Shown in pieces: positions 33,113-40,851 of a stretch of DNA of 43,239 nt. Source of the DNA: Arthrobacter silvisoli (GTDB taxonomy: Bacteria > Actinomycetota > Actinomycetes > Actinomycetales > Micrococcaceae); the NCBI RefSeq assembly GCF_003369445.1, contig NZ_QRCU01000028.1, positions 1 to 43,239 of the forward strand, read 5' to 3'. Each line of letters begins with the position of its first letter. Position 1 is the stretch's first letter. The notes beneath the pieces were generated by a model. The model was not told the origin of the DNA. It did no database searches and saw only the letters and a program-made list of their open reading frames with translations. A program made the translations under genes and the position numbers.

Positions 33113-33290
33113 TCAGCCCACCGGCACCCCGTCCAGGAGCGTCGCGACGACCGCGGTGCGGGCCAGTTCCTCGGGACCCACGGCCAGGGGGTCGCGGGCG
33201 AAGACCGTGAAGTCGGCGCGTTTCCCGGCCGTGATGGACCCGGTCACCGCGCTGAGCCCGGCCGCCGTTCCGCGGATCAGCGCATCTGCA
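33113..33290 (-). pseudogene. C-terminal remnant of an amidohydrolase (YtcJ-like)
   Basis: Reading leftward, about 59 codons ending at TGA 33115-33113 translate to the tail of a metal-dependent amidohydrolase: ADALIRGTAAGLSAVTG, SITAGKRADFTVFARDPLAV, then ARTAVVATLLDGVPVG. AGKRADF with the following DP is the typical end of YtcJ-type enzymes. There is no start codon, catalytic domain or metal ligand upstream: the frame runs straight into the 3' end of the TetR gene (stop at 33277) in a different frame. The rest, roughly 480 codons in the family, is missing, so this is a deletion remnant. Confidence 0.8.
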
Positions 33291-33918
33291 GCGAGCCGCG
33301 GGCGGCGCCCACCATGCCCTCGACGGCGCGGGCCAGGTGCGTGCCGCGGTCGCTCACTCCGCCCCAGCGCACCAGGGACTGGGCGGTGAGGCCGTCGATC
33401 ATGCCCAGGATCTGCCAGGCGAGCGAGGCGGCGTCGCCTGCGTCAAGGTCGCCCGTGTTGAAGTGGCCGCCGGCAACGCCATCCTCCACCACGGCCTGGA
33501 ACACGGCCTGCCACGCGTCCATCTGTTCGCGCACGCATTCGGCGAGCGCCTCGTTCCGGCGGCCCAGGGTCCAGGCCTCCACCCACACGGCGGTGACGTC
33601 GAGCCGGCTGCCATCCATGAGGGTGCCCAGCAGGAAGGCCAGCCGCTCCACGGGACCGGGAAGGGCCGCGAGCATGCCCGCCACTTCCTCGGTTTCGGCC
33701 GCCACGATTGCCGTGAAGGTGCCGGCCACCAGGGCATCCACGTTCGGCTCGTAGTGCGCCACCAGGCCCGAGGCCACACCCACCCGGGAGGCGACATTGC
33801 GCAGGGTGATGGCGGAAAGCCCCTGCTCCAGGGCGATTCCGCGGGCGGCTTCGGTGATTTCGGCGGCGCGCTCGGCGGGGGACTTCCGGGTAGCGCGTTT
33901 CTGCGTGGTGCTTGACAT
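33277..33918 (-). CDS. TetR-family transcriptional regulator
   Basis: A 213-residue TetR regulator. The helix-turn-helix is ITEAARGIALEQGLSAITL then NVASRVGVASGLVAHY (about 15-55); the rest is the ligand-binding helical domain (LAFLLGTLMDGSRLDVTAVW; AWQILGMIDGLTAQSL). It may start at ATG 33918 or the adjacent GTG 33921; TAGACT lies 8 or 5 nt upstream with no ribosome site, so a leaderless mRNA is likely. It is divergent from the agmatine deiminase operon with a palindrome between them and probably represses it. Its last codons overlap the amidohydrolase remnant, so the C-terminal tail RGSLQMR may be altered by the deletion. Confidence 0.92.
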   Translation of the reverse strand: MSSTTQKRATRKSPAERAAEITEAARGIALEQGLSAITLRNVASRVGVASGLVAHYEPNVDALVAGTFTAIVAAETEEVAGMLAALPGPVERLAFLLGTLMDGSRLDVTAVWVEAWTLGRRNEALAECVREQMDAWQAVFQAVVEDGVAGGHFNTGDLDAGDAASLAWQILGMIDGLTAQSLVRWGGVSDRGTHLARAVEGMVGAARGSLQMR

Positions 33919-33926
33919 CACAGATC

Positions 33927-33932
33927 AGTCTA
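33927..33932 (-). promoter_or_regulatory. -10 box of the tetR gene, likely leaderless
   Basis: Read leftward, TAGACT is followed by GATCT, then GTG and ATG in frame, so transcription should start at or beside the start codon. Confidence 0.45.
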
Positions 33933-33951
33933 AAGTAACTTTTCAGCATTA

Positions 33952-33967
33952 TTGATCGCATGATCAA
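33952..33967. promoter_or_regulatory. TetR operator-like palindrome
   Basis: TTGATC-GCAT-GATCAA is a perfect 6-4-6 inverted repeat midway between tetR and the divergent agmatine deiminase gene, about 20 bp upstream of the tetR -10 box. A second, looser repeat, CAAGCT-N12-AGCTTG, begins at 33968. Both fit TetR binding. Confidence 0.55.
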
Positions 33968-34025
33968 CAAGCTTCGCACTCAACGAGCTTGCATGCACAG
34001 AAGCTTGCAGTACAGAGGAGTCTCC

Positions 34026-35093
34026 ATGGCTTGGAAAATGCCGGCCGAAACCGCACCCCACGAACGCACCTGGATGGCGTTCCCCCGCACCGGCCTGACG
34101 CTCGGCGACGACGCCGCCTCGGCAGAGGAGGCGTACGCGGCCTGGACCGCCGTCGCCCACGCGGTGGCCGAATTCGAACCCGTCACCATGGTGGTGGACC
34201 CCAGCGAGCGCGGGCGTGCCGCCCGCATGCTCGACAACGGCATCGAACTGCTCGAGGCCCCCCTCGACGAATTCTGGATGCGCGACGTCGGACCCACCTT
34301 CGTGCTCGACGACGAGCGTCCCGGCGTGCTTGGCGCCGTCGACTGGGTCTTCAACGGCTGGGGCGCACCGCAGTGGGCCGAATGGGAAAAGAGCGCCGGG
34401 ATGGCCCGCTTCGTGGCCGAACAGTCCGGGGCCGAACTGGTCAGCTCCCTGCTGGTCAACGAAGGCGGCGCCATCCACGTGGACGGCGAAGGCACTGTGC
34501 TCGCCACCGAGACGGTGCAGCTCGATCCGAGCCGGAACCCCTACGCCGACAAGGCCCGGGTGGAGGCCGAACTGGCCCGCACCATCGGCGCCACCAAGGT
34601 CATCTGGGTTCCACGCGGCCTCACCCGCGACTACGAGGACATGGGCACCCGCGGCCACATCGACATGGTGGCCACCCTGCCAGCCCCCGGCCGTATCCTG
34701 CTGCATTCGCAGGGCAACCCGGAGCACCCGGACTACGAAGTCAGCCGCAGCCTGCTCGCGTTCCTGGAAACCCAGGCGGACGCCGCGGGCAAGCCCTTCG
34801 AAATCGTCCAGCTGCCCGCCCCGGAGACCCTGCGCGACGAGGACGGCTTCGTGGACTGGAGCTACGTCAACCACCTGGTGGTCAACGGCGGCGTCATCGC
34901 CTGCGGCTACGGCGAAGAACGCGCCGACGCCCTCGCCGCCGAGATCCTGGCCGAGGCCTACCCCGGCCGGCGCGTAGTCACCGTGGACGCCCGGCCCATC
35001 CTGGCCCGCGGCGGCGGGATCCACTGCATCACCCAGCAGCAGCCTGCCCTTGTCCCGGCAAACCCTGTCCCGGCAAACGGAGGGGTGGCGTAA
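34026..35093 (+). CDS. aguA: Agmatine deiminase
   Basis: A 355-residue PAD-family enzyme that converts agmatine to N-carbamoylputrescine and ammonia. Conserved parts are ERTWMAFPRTG (about 15), EFWMRDVGPTFVL, VNEGGAIHVDGEG, RGHIDMVATL and the C-terminal RGGGIHCITQQ with the catalytic nucleophile C334. The ATG at 34026 follows AGGAG by 5 nt; the earlier frame from 33960 lies across the palindromic control region. The stop overlaps the amidase start (TAATG), so the two are coupled. Under probable TetR control. No carbamoylputrescine amidase of the nitrilase family is nearby. Confidence 0.95.
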   Translation: MAWKMPAETAPHERTWMAFPRTGLTLGDDAASAEEAYAAWTAVAHAVAEFEPVTMVVDPSERGRAARMLDNGIELLEAPLDEFWMRDVGPTFVLDDERPGVLGAVDWVFNGWGAPQWAEWEKSAGMARFVAEQSGAELVSSLLVNEGGAIHVDGEGTVLATETVQLDPSRNPYADKARVEAELARTIGATKVIWVPRGLTRDYEDMGTRGHIDMVATLPAPGRILLHSQGNPEHPDYEVSRSLLAFLETQADAAGKPFEIVQLPAPETLRDEDGFVDWSYVNHLVVNGGVIACGYGEERADALAAEILAEAYPGRRVVTVDARPILARGGGIHCITQQQPALVPANPVPANGGVA

Positions 35094-36823
35094 TGGCCCG
35101 TTTCGACGTCGTCGAGGCGTCCATCGCCCAATTGCGCGCGGCACTCGAATCCGGCGAAACCACGTCCGTGGAACTCCTGGACGCGTACCTGGCACGCATC
35201 GAAGCCTACGACGGCGAACTCAACGCCATGGTGGTCATGAACCCGGCGGCGCGGGCAGACGCCATCGCCTCGGACGAGCGCCGCGCCCGCGGCGAGAGCC
35301 TGGGCCCGCTGGAGGGCATCCCCTACACCGCCAAGGATTCCTACCTGGCCAAGGGCCTCACCGCGGCCGCCGGCTCGCCGGCGTTCAAGGACCTCGTAGC
35401 CCAGCGCGACGCCTACACCATCGAACGCCTGCGCGACGCCGGCGCGGTCCTGATCGGCCTGACCAACATGCCGCCCATGGCCAACGGCGGCATGCAGCGC
35501 GGCGTCTACGGCCGTGCCGAGAGCCCCTACAACGCGGACTTCCTGACGGCGGCTTTCGGATCCGGTTCCTCCAACGGCTCCGGCACCGCGACGGCGGCCA
35601 GCTACGCGGCCTTCGGCCTGGGCGAGGAGACCTGGTCAAGCGGCCGCGCACCGGCGTCGAACAATGCCTTGTGCGCGTACACGCCCTCCCGCGGCGTCAT
35701 CTCGGTGCGCGGCAACTGGCCCCTGGTCCCCACCATGGACGTGGTGGTGCCGCATACCCGCTCGATGGCGGACCTGCTGGAACTGCTGGATGTGATCGTG
35801 GCGGACGACGCCGAGACGCGCGGGGATTTCTGGCGTGTGCAGCCCTGGGTGGAGATCCCGAAGGCCTCCGAAGTGCGGCCGGAATCGTACCCGGCGCTCG
35901 CTCCGGCGGATCCCGACGGCGGCCGGGCGGCTTTGCGGGGCAAGCGCTTCGGGGTGCCGCGCATGTACGTGAACGCCGATTCCGAGGCAGGAACCAGTGA
36001 GGCGCCGGGGATCGGCGGGGCTGTTGGAATCGGTGGCCCGACCGGGCAGCGAATCGAAACCCGTGCCTCCGTGATCGAACTGTGGGAGGCAGCGCGCCGC
36101 GACCTGGAAGCCGCCGGCGCCGAGGTGCTGCTGGTGGACTTCCCCGTGGTGAGCAACTACGAGGGCGACCGGCCCGGCGCGCCCACCATCTTCAGCCGCG
36201 GCCTGGTCAGCCCGGAGTACCTGCACCGCGAAATCGTGGACCTCTCCGCCTGGTCCTGGGACGATTTCCTGGCCGCCAACGGCGACCCGGCGCTGCAGTC
36301 GCTGTCGCAGGTGGACGGCGCCGCGATCTTCCCGCACCCGGAAGGCGCCCTGCCGGACCGTTATGACGGATTCGATGACAACATTTCCGGCTACCCCGCC
36401 CACGTCCGTTCGAACCCGGTACAGTCCGTGACCGGGATCCCGGAACTCGCCGCCGGCGTCCGGGGCCTGGAGCTGACCCGCAAACTGGACCTCGAGGACT
36501 GGATGGACGGGCTGGGCCTGGACGCCGTGCTGTTCCCGGCCGCGGCCGACGTCGGACCGGCGGACATGGACGTGAACCCGGCCTCCGCGGACCTCGGCTG
36601 GCGCAACGGGGTGTGGGTGGCCAACGGCAACCTGGTACCGCGGCACCTGGGGATTCCCACGGTCACCGTGCCGATGGGAACGATGTCAGACATCGGCATG
36701 CCGGTGGGCCTGACCTTCGCTGGCCGCGCCTACGACGACACCGCGCTGCTGACCCTCGCAGCCGCGTTCGAAGCAACGGGCTCCCGCCGCACCGTCCCGC
36801 CGCGCACCCCGCGGCTGGACTGA
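35093..36823 (+). CDS. Amidase-signature hydrolase
   Basis: A 576-residue amidase-signature enzyme. The catalytic Lys is K81 in GIPYTAKDSY; the cis-Ser is in the Gly/Ser loop FGSGSSNGSGTATAA; the nucleophilic Ser is in ETWSSGRAPASNNAL, a variant of the usual DTGGSIRxPA. The C-terminal half carries FPAAADVGPADMDVNPAS and PTVTVPMGTM. Amidases of this class hydrolyse amides, carbamates or ureido groups. Because it is translationally coupled to agmatine deiminase, it may act on N-carbamoylputrescine or another guanidine-derived product; that is inference. A two-hairpin terminator region follows. Confidence 0.94.
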   Translation: MARFDVVEASIAQLRAALESGETTSVELLDAYLARIEAYDGELNAMVVMNPAARADAIASDERRARGESLGPLEGIPYTAKDSYLAKGLTAAAGSPAFKDLVAQRDAYTIERLRDAGAVLIGLTNMPPMANGGMQRGVYGRAESPYNADFLTAAFGSGSSNGSGTATAASYAAFGLGEETWSSGRAPASNNALCAYTPSRGVISVRGNWPLVPTMDVVVPHTRSMADLLELLDVIVADDAETRGDFWRVQPWVEIPKASEVRPESYPALAPADPDGGRAALRGKRFGVPRMYVNADSEAGTSEAPGIGGAVGIGGPTGQRIETRASVIELWEAARRDLEAAGAEVLLVDFPVVSNYEGDRPGAPTIFSRGLVSPEYLHREIVDLSAWSWDDFLAANGDPALQSLSQVDGAAIFPHPEGALPDRYDGFDDNISGYPAHVRSNPVQSVTGIPELAAGVRGLELTRKLDLEDWMDGLGLDAVLFPAAADVGPADMDVNPASADLGWRNGVWVANGNLVPRHLGIPTVTVPMGTMSDIGMPVGLTFAGRAYDDTALLTLAAAFEATGSRRTVPPRTPRLD

Positions 36824-36829
36824 ACTGAT

Positions 36830-36868
36830 CTGCTTGGGGCCGGGTAGCACCCGGCCCCTAGCAGTTTT
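36830..36868 (+). terminator. Intrinsic terminator after the amidase gene
   Basis: A 10-bp GC stem (36836-36845 with 36849-36858), extended by an outer 5-bp stem across one mismatch, is followed by TTTT at 36865-36868. Confidence 0.85.
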
Positions 36869-36880
36869 CCGGCATTCCGC

Positions 36881-36915
36881 AGCTTCCGGCGGCGGCAGCA
36901 CCGCCGTCGGAAGCT
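36881..36915 (-). terminator. Hairpin terminator for the leftward AKR operon
   Basis: A 15-bp stem (36881-36895 with 36901-36915, one G-U pair) with a 5-nt loop lies 36 bp past the stop of the leftward aldo/keto reductase gene. Confidence 0.65.
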
Positions 36916-36951
36916 CCCGGGACCGCGTTCGTGCGCCTTACGGCCCGGCCT

Positions 36952-37983
36952 TCAGCGGCCACCCGCCATCTTGCGGCTGCGTTGTTCCTGCGCGTTCGGC
37001 CCGTACGGATACACCCCGAGCCGGGGGTTGCTCGCCCCGTTCAGCCGCTCGATGTCCTCGGATGTCAGCTCAAGATCCGCCGCCGCCAGGTTGTCGGCCA
37101 GCTGATCGGGGGTCCGTGCGCCCAGGATCACCGACGTCACCGCGGGCCTGCCGGCCAGCCACGCGAGGGCAAGCTGTGAGGGACTGACGGAGTGCAACGA
37201 TGCTGTCGCCTCGACCGCGTCGAGGACCCGCCAGGTGTGTTCGTCTGCGTTCCGGGCTTCCCAGGCTTCCATGCCACGCTTCGGGTTCTCCCCCAGGCGG
37301 GTGGCGCCGCTCGGGTCCACATCGCGCTTGTACTTCCCCGAAAGCCAGCCACCGCCCAGTGGCGACCACGGCAGGAGGCCGATGCCGGTGTCGAGCGCCG
37401 CGGGAACAATCTCCAGTTCAATGTCCCGCACCAGCAGGTTGTACTGGGGCTGCAGGGTGACCGGAAGGTTCCAGCCGTGTGCCTTCGCCAGGTGGAAGGC
37501 CTTCGTCAGCTGCCAGCCAAGGAAATTGGAGAAGCCGTAGTAGGCGATCTTTCCGTTGCAGACGGAGTCGTGCAGGAAGCGGAGGGTTTCCTCCAGCGGG
37601 GTGATGGGGTCCCAGGCGTGCATTTGGTACAGGTCGATCTGCTCCACACCCAGGCGGCGCAGGGAGTCGTCCAGTGCCTTGCCCAAATGCCGGCGTGACG
37701 TGCCGAGGTCATTGGGGCCTTTTCCCATCGGAAAGCGTCCCTTGGTGGCGAGCACCACCCGATCCCGGGCGCCGCTCCGGCTGGCCAACCAGCGCCCGAT
37801 GATTTCCTCGGACGCGCCCTGGCTGTAGACGTCGGCGGTGTCCAGGAAGTTGCCGCCGGCGTCGAGGTAGTCGTCCAGGATGAGGTGGGAAGTCTCTTCG
37901 CTCGCCTCGGCCCCGAAAGTCATGGTTCCCAGCGCGTAAGCGGACACGACAGCACCGCTGCTGCCCAGTGTGCGGTATTCCAT
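36952..37983 (-). CDS. Aldo/keto reductase (343 aa)
   Basis: A YajO/Tas-like aldo/keto reductase, NADPH-dependent and cytoplasmic. The tetrad is complete: D48 and Y53 in FLDTADVYSQG, K81 in VLATKGR and H122 in LYQMHAWD. GARTPDQLADNLAA near the C-terminus is the cofactor-binding loop. It is a different subfamily from the one at 8269-9120 (longer, with the EETSHLILDDYL insertion). It lies 18 bp after the epimerase gene on the same strand and is probably cotranscribed. Substrate unknown. Confidence 0.95.
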   Translation of the reverse strand: MEYRTLGSSGAVVSAYALGTMTFGAEASEETSHLILDDYLDAGGNFLDTADVYSQGASEEIIGRWLASRSGARDRVVLATKGRFPMGKGPNDLGTSRRHLGKALDDSLRRLGVEQIDLYQMHAWDPITPLEETLRFLHDSVCNGKIAYYGFSNFLGWQLTKAFHLAKAHGWNLPVTLQPQYNLLVRDIELEIVPAALDTGIGLLPWSPLGGGWLSGKYKRDVDPSGATRLGENPKRGMEAWEARNADEHTWRVLDAVEATASLHSVSPSQLALAWLAGRPAVTSVILGARTPDQLADNLAAADLELTSEDIERLNGASNPRLGVYPYGPNAQEQRSRKMAGGR

Positions 37984-38001
37984 GCTGCTCCTCAGTTCGT
38001 T

Positions 38002-38874
38002 TCAGTCTTCGGTGGGTGTCGTCAGGTTCGAGTGGTAGTCGCGCCAGCTGTGTTCAGGCTCGAAGCCCAGCAGCCTGCGGGCTTTGTCGATGGACAACAG
38101 GGTTTCGTGCCGGTCCAGTTCCTTGACCACCTCGACGCCGGGAAAGACTTCGGCGGCCAGTTCCGCGCTTGACCTGCCCATTACCGTGTCCGAGGCCGCG
38201 ATGATGAAGGTCTCGAATCCCGGCTGCCCGTTTTCCAGGGCGCGGGCCACCGCCTGGGCCCCGTCGCGGGCGTCAATGTAGCCCCACAGGTTCCATTTCC
38301 GGAGCCTGGCATCGGCGTCGAAGGACCGGAAGGCCTCATAGTCCTCGGGATCCATCACGTTGGAGAAGCGCAGGGCCACGACGCTCAGTTCAGGGTCCCA
38401 GCGCGTGAGCTGGATGGCCATCTGCTCTTCAAGGTGCTTGACCAGCGAGTACGTGCTCTCGGGCCGGGCCGGGTACTCCTCATCGACCGGAATATACGGA
38501 GGAGCCACGTCAAAGGGCAGGCCGAGGACGGTCTCGCTGGAGGCATAGACGATCTTCTTGATTCCCGCCCGCCGGGCGGCTTGGAAGACGTTGTAGCTGG
38601 AGAGCATGTTGTTCTCGAAGGTGGCAGCATCCGGCGCCAGGCCCGGGGCGGGGATGGCGGCCAAGTGGACCACCGCGTCGAATCCGCTGTGCCGGTCATC
38701 CAGGCCAAGGATGACGTCGAGGACCTGCCCGTAGTCGCGCAGGTCAACGTTGACGTACCCGGGCCCCTTCCGGCCTTCCCGGTCCAGGTTCAACACCTCG
38801 TGGCCATCCCTGCCCAGCCTCCGGACCACGCTCCGGCCAAGTTTTCCGCTTCCGCCAGTGACAGCAATTCTCAT
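38002..38874 (-). CDS. NAD(P)-dependent epimerase/dehydratase (extended SDR)
   Basis: A 290-residue extended short-chain dehydrogenase. The cofactor loop is TGGSGKLG (6-13); the catalytic set is S112/S113 in VYASSET and Y142/K146 in TYSLVKHLE. The family epimerises or dehydrates sugars and sugar nucleotides or oxidises uronates. GAGGAG precedes the ATG at 38874; the extra upstream frame to 38922 is rejected. First gene of a two-gene leftward unit with an aldo/keto reductase, and divergent from the AraC gene with a large palindrome in between. Specificity unknown. Confidence 0.94.
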   Translation of the reverse strand: MRIAVTGGSGKLGRSVVRRLGRDGHEVLNLDREGRKGPGYVNVDLRDYGQVLDVILGLDDRHSGFDAVVHLAAIPAPGLAPDAATFENNMLSSYNVFQAARRAGIKKIVYASSETVLGLPFDVAPPYIPVDEEYPARPESTYSLVKHLEEQMAIQLTRWDPELSVVALRFSNVMDPEDYEAFRSFDADARLRKWNLWGYIDARDGAQAVARALENGQPGFETFIIAASDTVMGRSSAELAAEVFPGVEVVKELDRHETLLSIDKARRLLGFEPEHSWRDYHSNLTTPTED

Positions 38875-38923
38875 CGGGGGTCTCCTCTGCAAGGGATTCT
38901 GTCGTAACACTCTAGGCGCCACT

Positions 38924-38988
38924 CCAACGCGGGGTCAGCTACGGCCCATGTTGCTGCCAAACATGGGCCCTAAGTGACCCCGCGTTGG
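38924..38988. repeat. 65-bp nested imperfect palindrome
   Basis: Outer arms CCAACGCGGGGTCA (38924-38937) and TGACCCCGCGTTGG (38975-38988) are perfect 14-bp complements; inner arms GGCCCATGTT (38943-38952) and AACATGGGCC (38960-38969) are perfect 10-bp complements; 5-nt bulges separate them and the loop is 7 nt. It fills the divergent promoter region of the epimerase and AraC genes and looks like a REP/MITE-type element or large operator. Confidence 0.9.
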
Positions 38989-38991
38989 GGC

Positions 38992-38997
38992 TAGACT
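38992..38997 (+). promoter_or_regulatory. -10 box of the araC-type gene, likely leaderless
   Basis: TAGACT is followed by 6 nt and the ATG at 39004; no ribosome site is present. The same hexamer precedes the tetR gene. Confidence 0.55.
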
Positions 38998-39003
38998 GGC
39001 CGC

Positions 39004-39429
39004 ATGACTCCCCAGGAACTGGCCAACCTTGCGCATCTGCGCCGGGCCAAGGACCTGATCGACCGCGAATACGCCCGTCCGCTGGACGTGCCCACCATGG
39101 CGGGCGGCGCCCTGATGTCGCCGGCGCATTTCTCACGCCAGTTCAAGGCCGCCTACGGGGAGACGCCCTACAACTACCTCATGACCCGGCGGATCGAGCG
39201 GGCCATGGCCCTGCTGCGGTCCGGCAGCAGCGTGACCGATGCCTGCATGGAGGTGGGCTGTACCTCCCTTGGCTCCTTCAGTTCGCGCTTCACCGAGGTG
39301 GTGGGGATGACCCCGAGTGCCTACCGGGACCGGGAACACGAAGCGGTCAAGGCCATGCCATCCTGCATCGCCCGGCAGCGCACCAAGCCGGACCGCAAGC
39401 CGAGCAGGATTGAAGAAGCATCCGCCTGA
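39004..39429 (+). CDS. AraC-family regulator, DNA-binding domain only
   Basis: A 141-residue protein made of the AraC double helix-turn-helix alone: first HTH LDVPTMAGGALMSPAHFSRQ, linker YGETPYNYLMTRRIERA, second HTH SVTDACMEVGCTSLGSFSSR, then FTEVVGMTPSAYRDRE. It lacks an N-terminal sensor domain. It precedes a VOC protein gene by 21 bp; short AraC-VOC pairs are a frequent actinobacterial arrangement and the VOC protein may supply ligand sensing or the regulated activity. Leaderless start inferred from TAGACT-N6-ATG. Confidence 0.93.
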   Translation: MTPQELANLAHLRRAKDLIDREYARPLDVPTMAGGALMSPAHFSRQFKAAYGETPYNYLMTRRIERAMALLRSGSSVTDACMEVGCTSLGSFSSRFTEVVGMTPSAYRDREHEAVKAMPSCIARQRTKPDRKPSRIEEASA

Positions 39430-39438
39430 ACGCCGCCA

Positions 39439-39444
39439 TACGTT
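39439..39444 (+). promoter_or_regulatory. Possible -10 box of the VOC gene
   Basis: TACGTT is followed by 6 nt and the ATG at 39451, so the gene may have its own leaderless transcript besides readthrough from the AraC gene. Confidence 0.35.
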
Positions 39445-39450
39445 TGAGGC

Positions 39451-39855
39451 ATGAACATTTCACTTCAGTACTCACAGATCACCGTCAACGACCTCGACGA
39501 ATCGCTCGCCTTCTACCGTGACGCACTCGGCCTCGAAGTGCGCAACGACGTCGGCTCCGACGGGCAGCGCTGGGTCACCCTCGGCAGCGCCTCCCAGCCG
39601 GACTTGGAACTGGTGCTGTCCGAGCCGCACGCCGGCCGTTCCAAGGACGACGGCGATGCCCTCCAGGTGCTCCTGACCAAGGGTGTCCTGCCGGTGATCG
39701 TCTTCCGCACCGACAACGTCGACGCCACGTTTGAACACCTCCGCGCCGCCGGTGCCGAGGTGCTGCAGGAACCGATCGACCAGCCGTGGGGCCCGCGGGA
39801 CTGCGCGTTCCGCGACCCTTCGGGAAACCACGTCCGCTTCAACCAGAAGTCCTAG
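39451..39855 (+). CDS. VOC (glyoxalase/bleomycin resistance/dioxygenase) protein
   Basis: A 134-residue two-module VOC protein. The first beta-alpha-beta-beta unit is ITVNDLDESLAFYRDALGLE, and the second is FRTDNVDATFEHLRAAGAEV followed by PWGPRDCAFRDPSGNHVRFN. The DPSGN motif is typical of glyoxalase-like members. Metal ligands are not all certain; the glyoxalase I pattern is incomplete, so it may be a dioxygenase-like or binding protein. Probably cotranscribed with the AraC gene 21 bp upstream; a bidirectional terminator follows. Confidence 0.93.
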   Translation: MNISLQYSQITVNDLDESLAFYRDALGLEVRNDVGSDGQRWVTLGSASQPDLELVLSEPHAGRSKDDGDALQVLLTKGVLPVIVFRTDNVDATFEHLRAAGAEVLQEPIDQPWGPRDCAFRDPSGNHVRFNQKS

Positions 39856-39868
39856 CCGGCCGGGCACG

Positions 39869-39904
39869 GAAAGCACGACGGCGGGATGCAGCCGTCGTGC
39901 TTTC
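39869..39904. terminator. Bidirectional hairpin terminator (GACGGC family)
   Basis: A perfect 14-bp stem (39869-39882 with 39891-39904) and 8-nt loop lies between the convergent VOC and DUF2637 genes. Confidence 0.85.
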
Positions 39905-39917
39905 TTTGGCGGGTGGC

Positions 39918-40718
39918 TCAGGCCTTCGCCGGAGCGGTGAGCCGGGGGTCGTCGTCGGGCAGGTCCTCCTGGCTCAGCTCCTCGTCGGAGAAGCTGACCC
40001 CGGCGAGTCCGGCCGGAGCCGGATCCACCGGGTCCAGTGCCTGGACCATTTCCTCGTAAAGGGCGGGGACGACGTCGTCCTCCCGCTGGGTGGGAGCCTG
40101 CGTCGGAAGTGCGGCAGTGACCGGGGCCGACACGGGCGCGGGCGGAGCATACGTAGGCGCGGCGTGGTGTTCGGGGGCGCGGTAATCCGGAGCCAGGTAG
40201 GCCTCTTCGAGTGCCGCCCGCTCCCGTTCTGCCTCGTAGGATTCGGCCTCCGCCTGGGCCGCCCATTCGCGGTGCAGCTCGGCCGCCTCCGCGCGTTTCT
40301 GGTACATGTGCACCGTGAGGTGGGTGATGGCCAGGAGCACCACGGGCGGCATCGCGGCCACCAGTGCGGAGACCATCGGCGGGATGCCCGAACGGATCGC
40401 GTCCACGGTGAGGATCGCATGCACGGAGTTGGCCGCCGTCGAGACGATCGCGCCGAAGAAAAGCAGCGTCCACGGGTACACCATGGCCCTGCGGCTGTGC
40501 CCGTTGAGCGCCACGATGGCCACGGTGGAAGCCACGATCATGCCGTCCACGATGATCGGCCAGATCCAGGCAAGATGGGCCTCAATGCCGGATCGCTGCG
40601 CCAGGTCGGTCAGCGCCGCGAAGGACAGAATAAAGGCGCCGATGGCGATCACCACAGTGGTGCCGACCGCGGTGAGGAGTACGGCCTTGTGCGGCTCGTT
40701 GGGGATCCTGGTGTTCAC
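39918..40718 (-). CDS. DUF2637 membrane protein
   Basis: A 266-residue integral membrane protein. Four hydrophobic helices lie near residues 13-35, 47-68, 80-102 and 110-133, with the DUF2637-type motif HLAWIWPIIVDGMIVASTVA. A charged helix rich in Glu/Ala/Arg (YQKRAEAAELHREWAAQAEA) follows, then a disordered Pro/Ala tail ending in acidic residues. DUF2637 proteins occur widely in actinobacteria, some on mobile elements; function is unknown. The start is GTG 40716-40718 with TAAACT exactly 6 nt upstream and no ribosome site, so leaderless. Divergent from the PBP gene. Confidence 0.9.
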   Translation of the reverse strand: MNTRIPNEPHKAVLLTAVGTTVVIAIGAFILSFAALTDLAQRSGIEAHLAWIWPIIVDGMIVASTVAIVALNGHSRRAMVYPWTLLFFGAIVSTAANSVHAILTVDAIRSGIPPMVSALVAAMPPVVLLAITHLTVHMYQKRAEAAELHREWAAQAEAESYEAERERAALEEAYLAPDYRAPEHHAAPTYAPPAPVSAPVTAALPTQAPTQREDDVVPALYEEMVQALDPVDPAPAGLAGVSFSDEELSQEDLPDDDPRLTAPAKA

Positions 40719-40724
40719 CGGATG

Positions 40725-40730
40725 AGTTTA
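40725..40730 (-). promoter_or_regulatory. -10 box of the DUF2637 gene, likely leaderless
   Basis: Read leftward, TAAACT is followed by CATCCG and the GTG start codon at 40718. Confidence 0.55.
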
Positions 40731-40851
40731 CCGGCACGGGCCGTCCCCGGTTTCCGCCGGCCGCGCCGGGCCCAATGGCCTCTCCCCTCCGGGCGGATTC
40801 CGGGCGTAGTCTGGGCCTTAAGCCGGTGTTACGGAATCCGAGACAGGCCAC

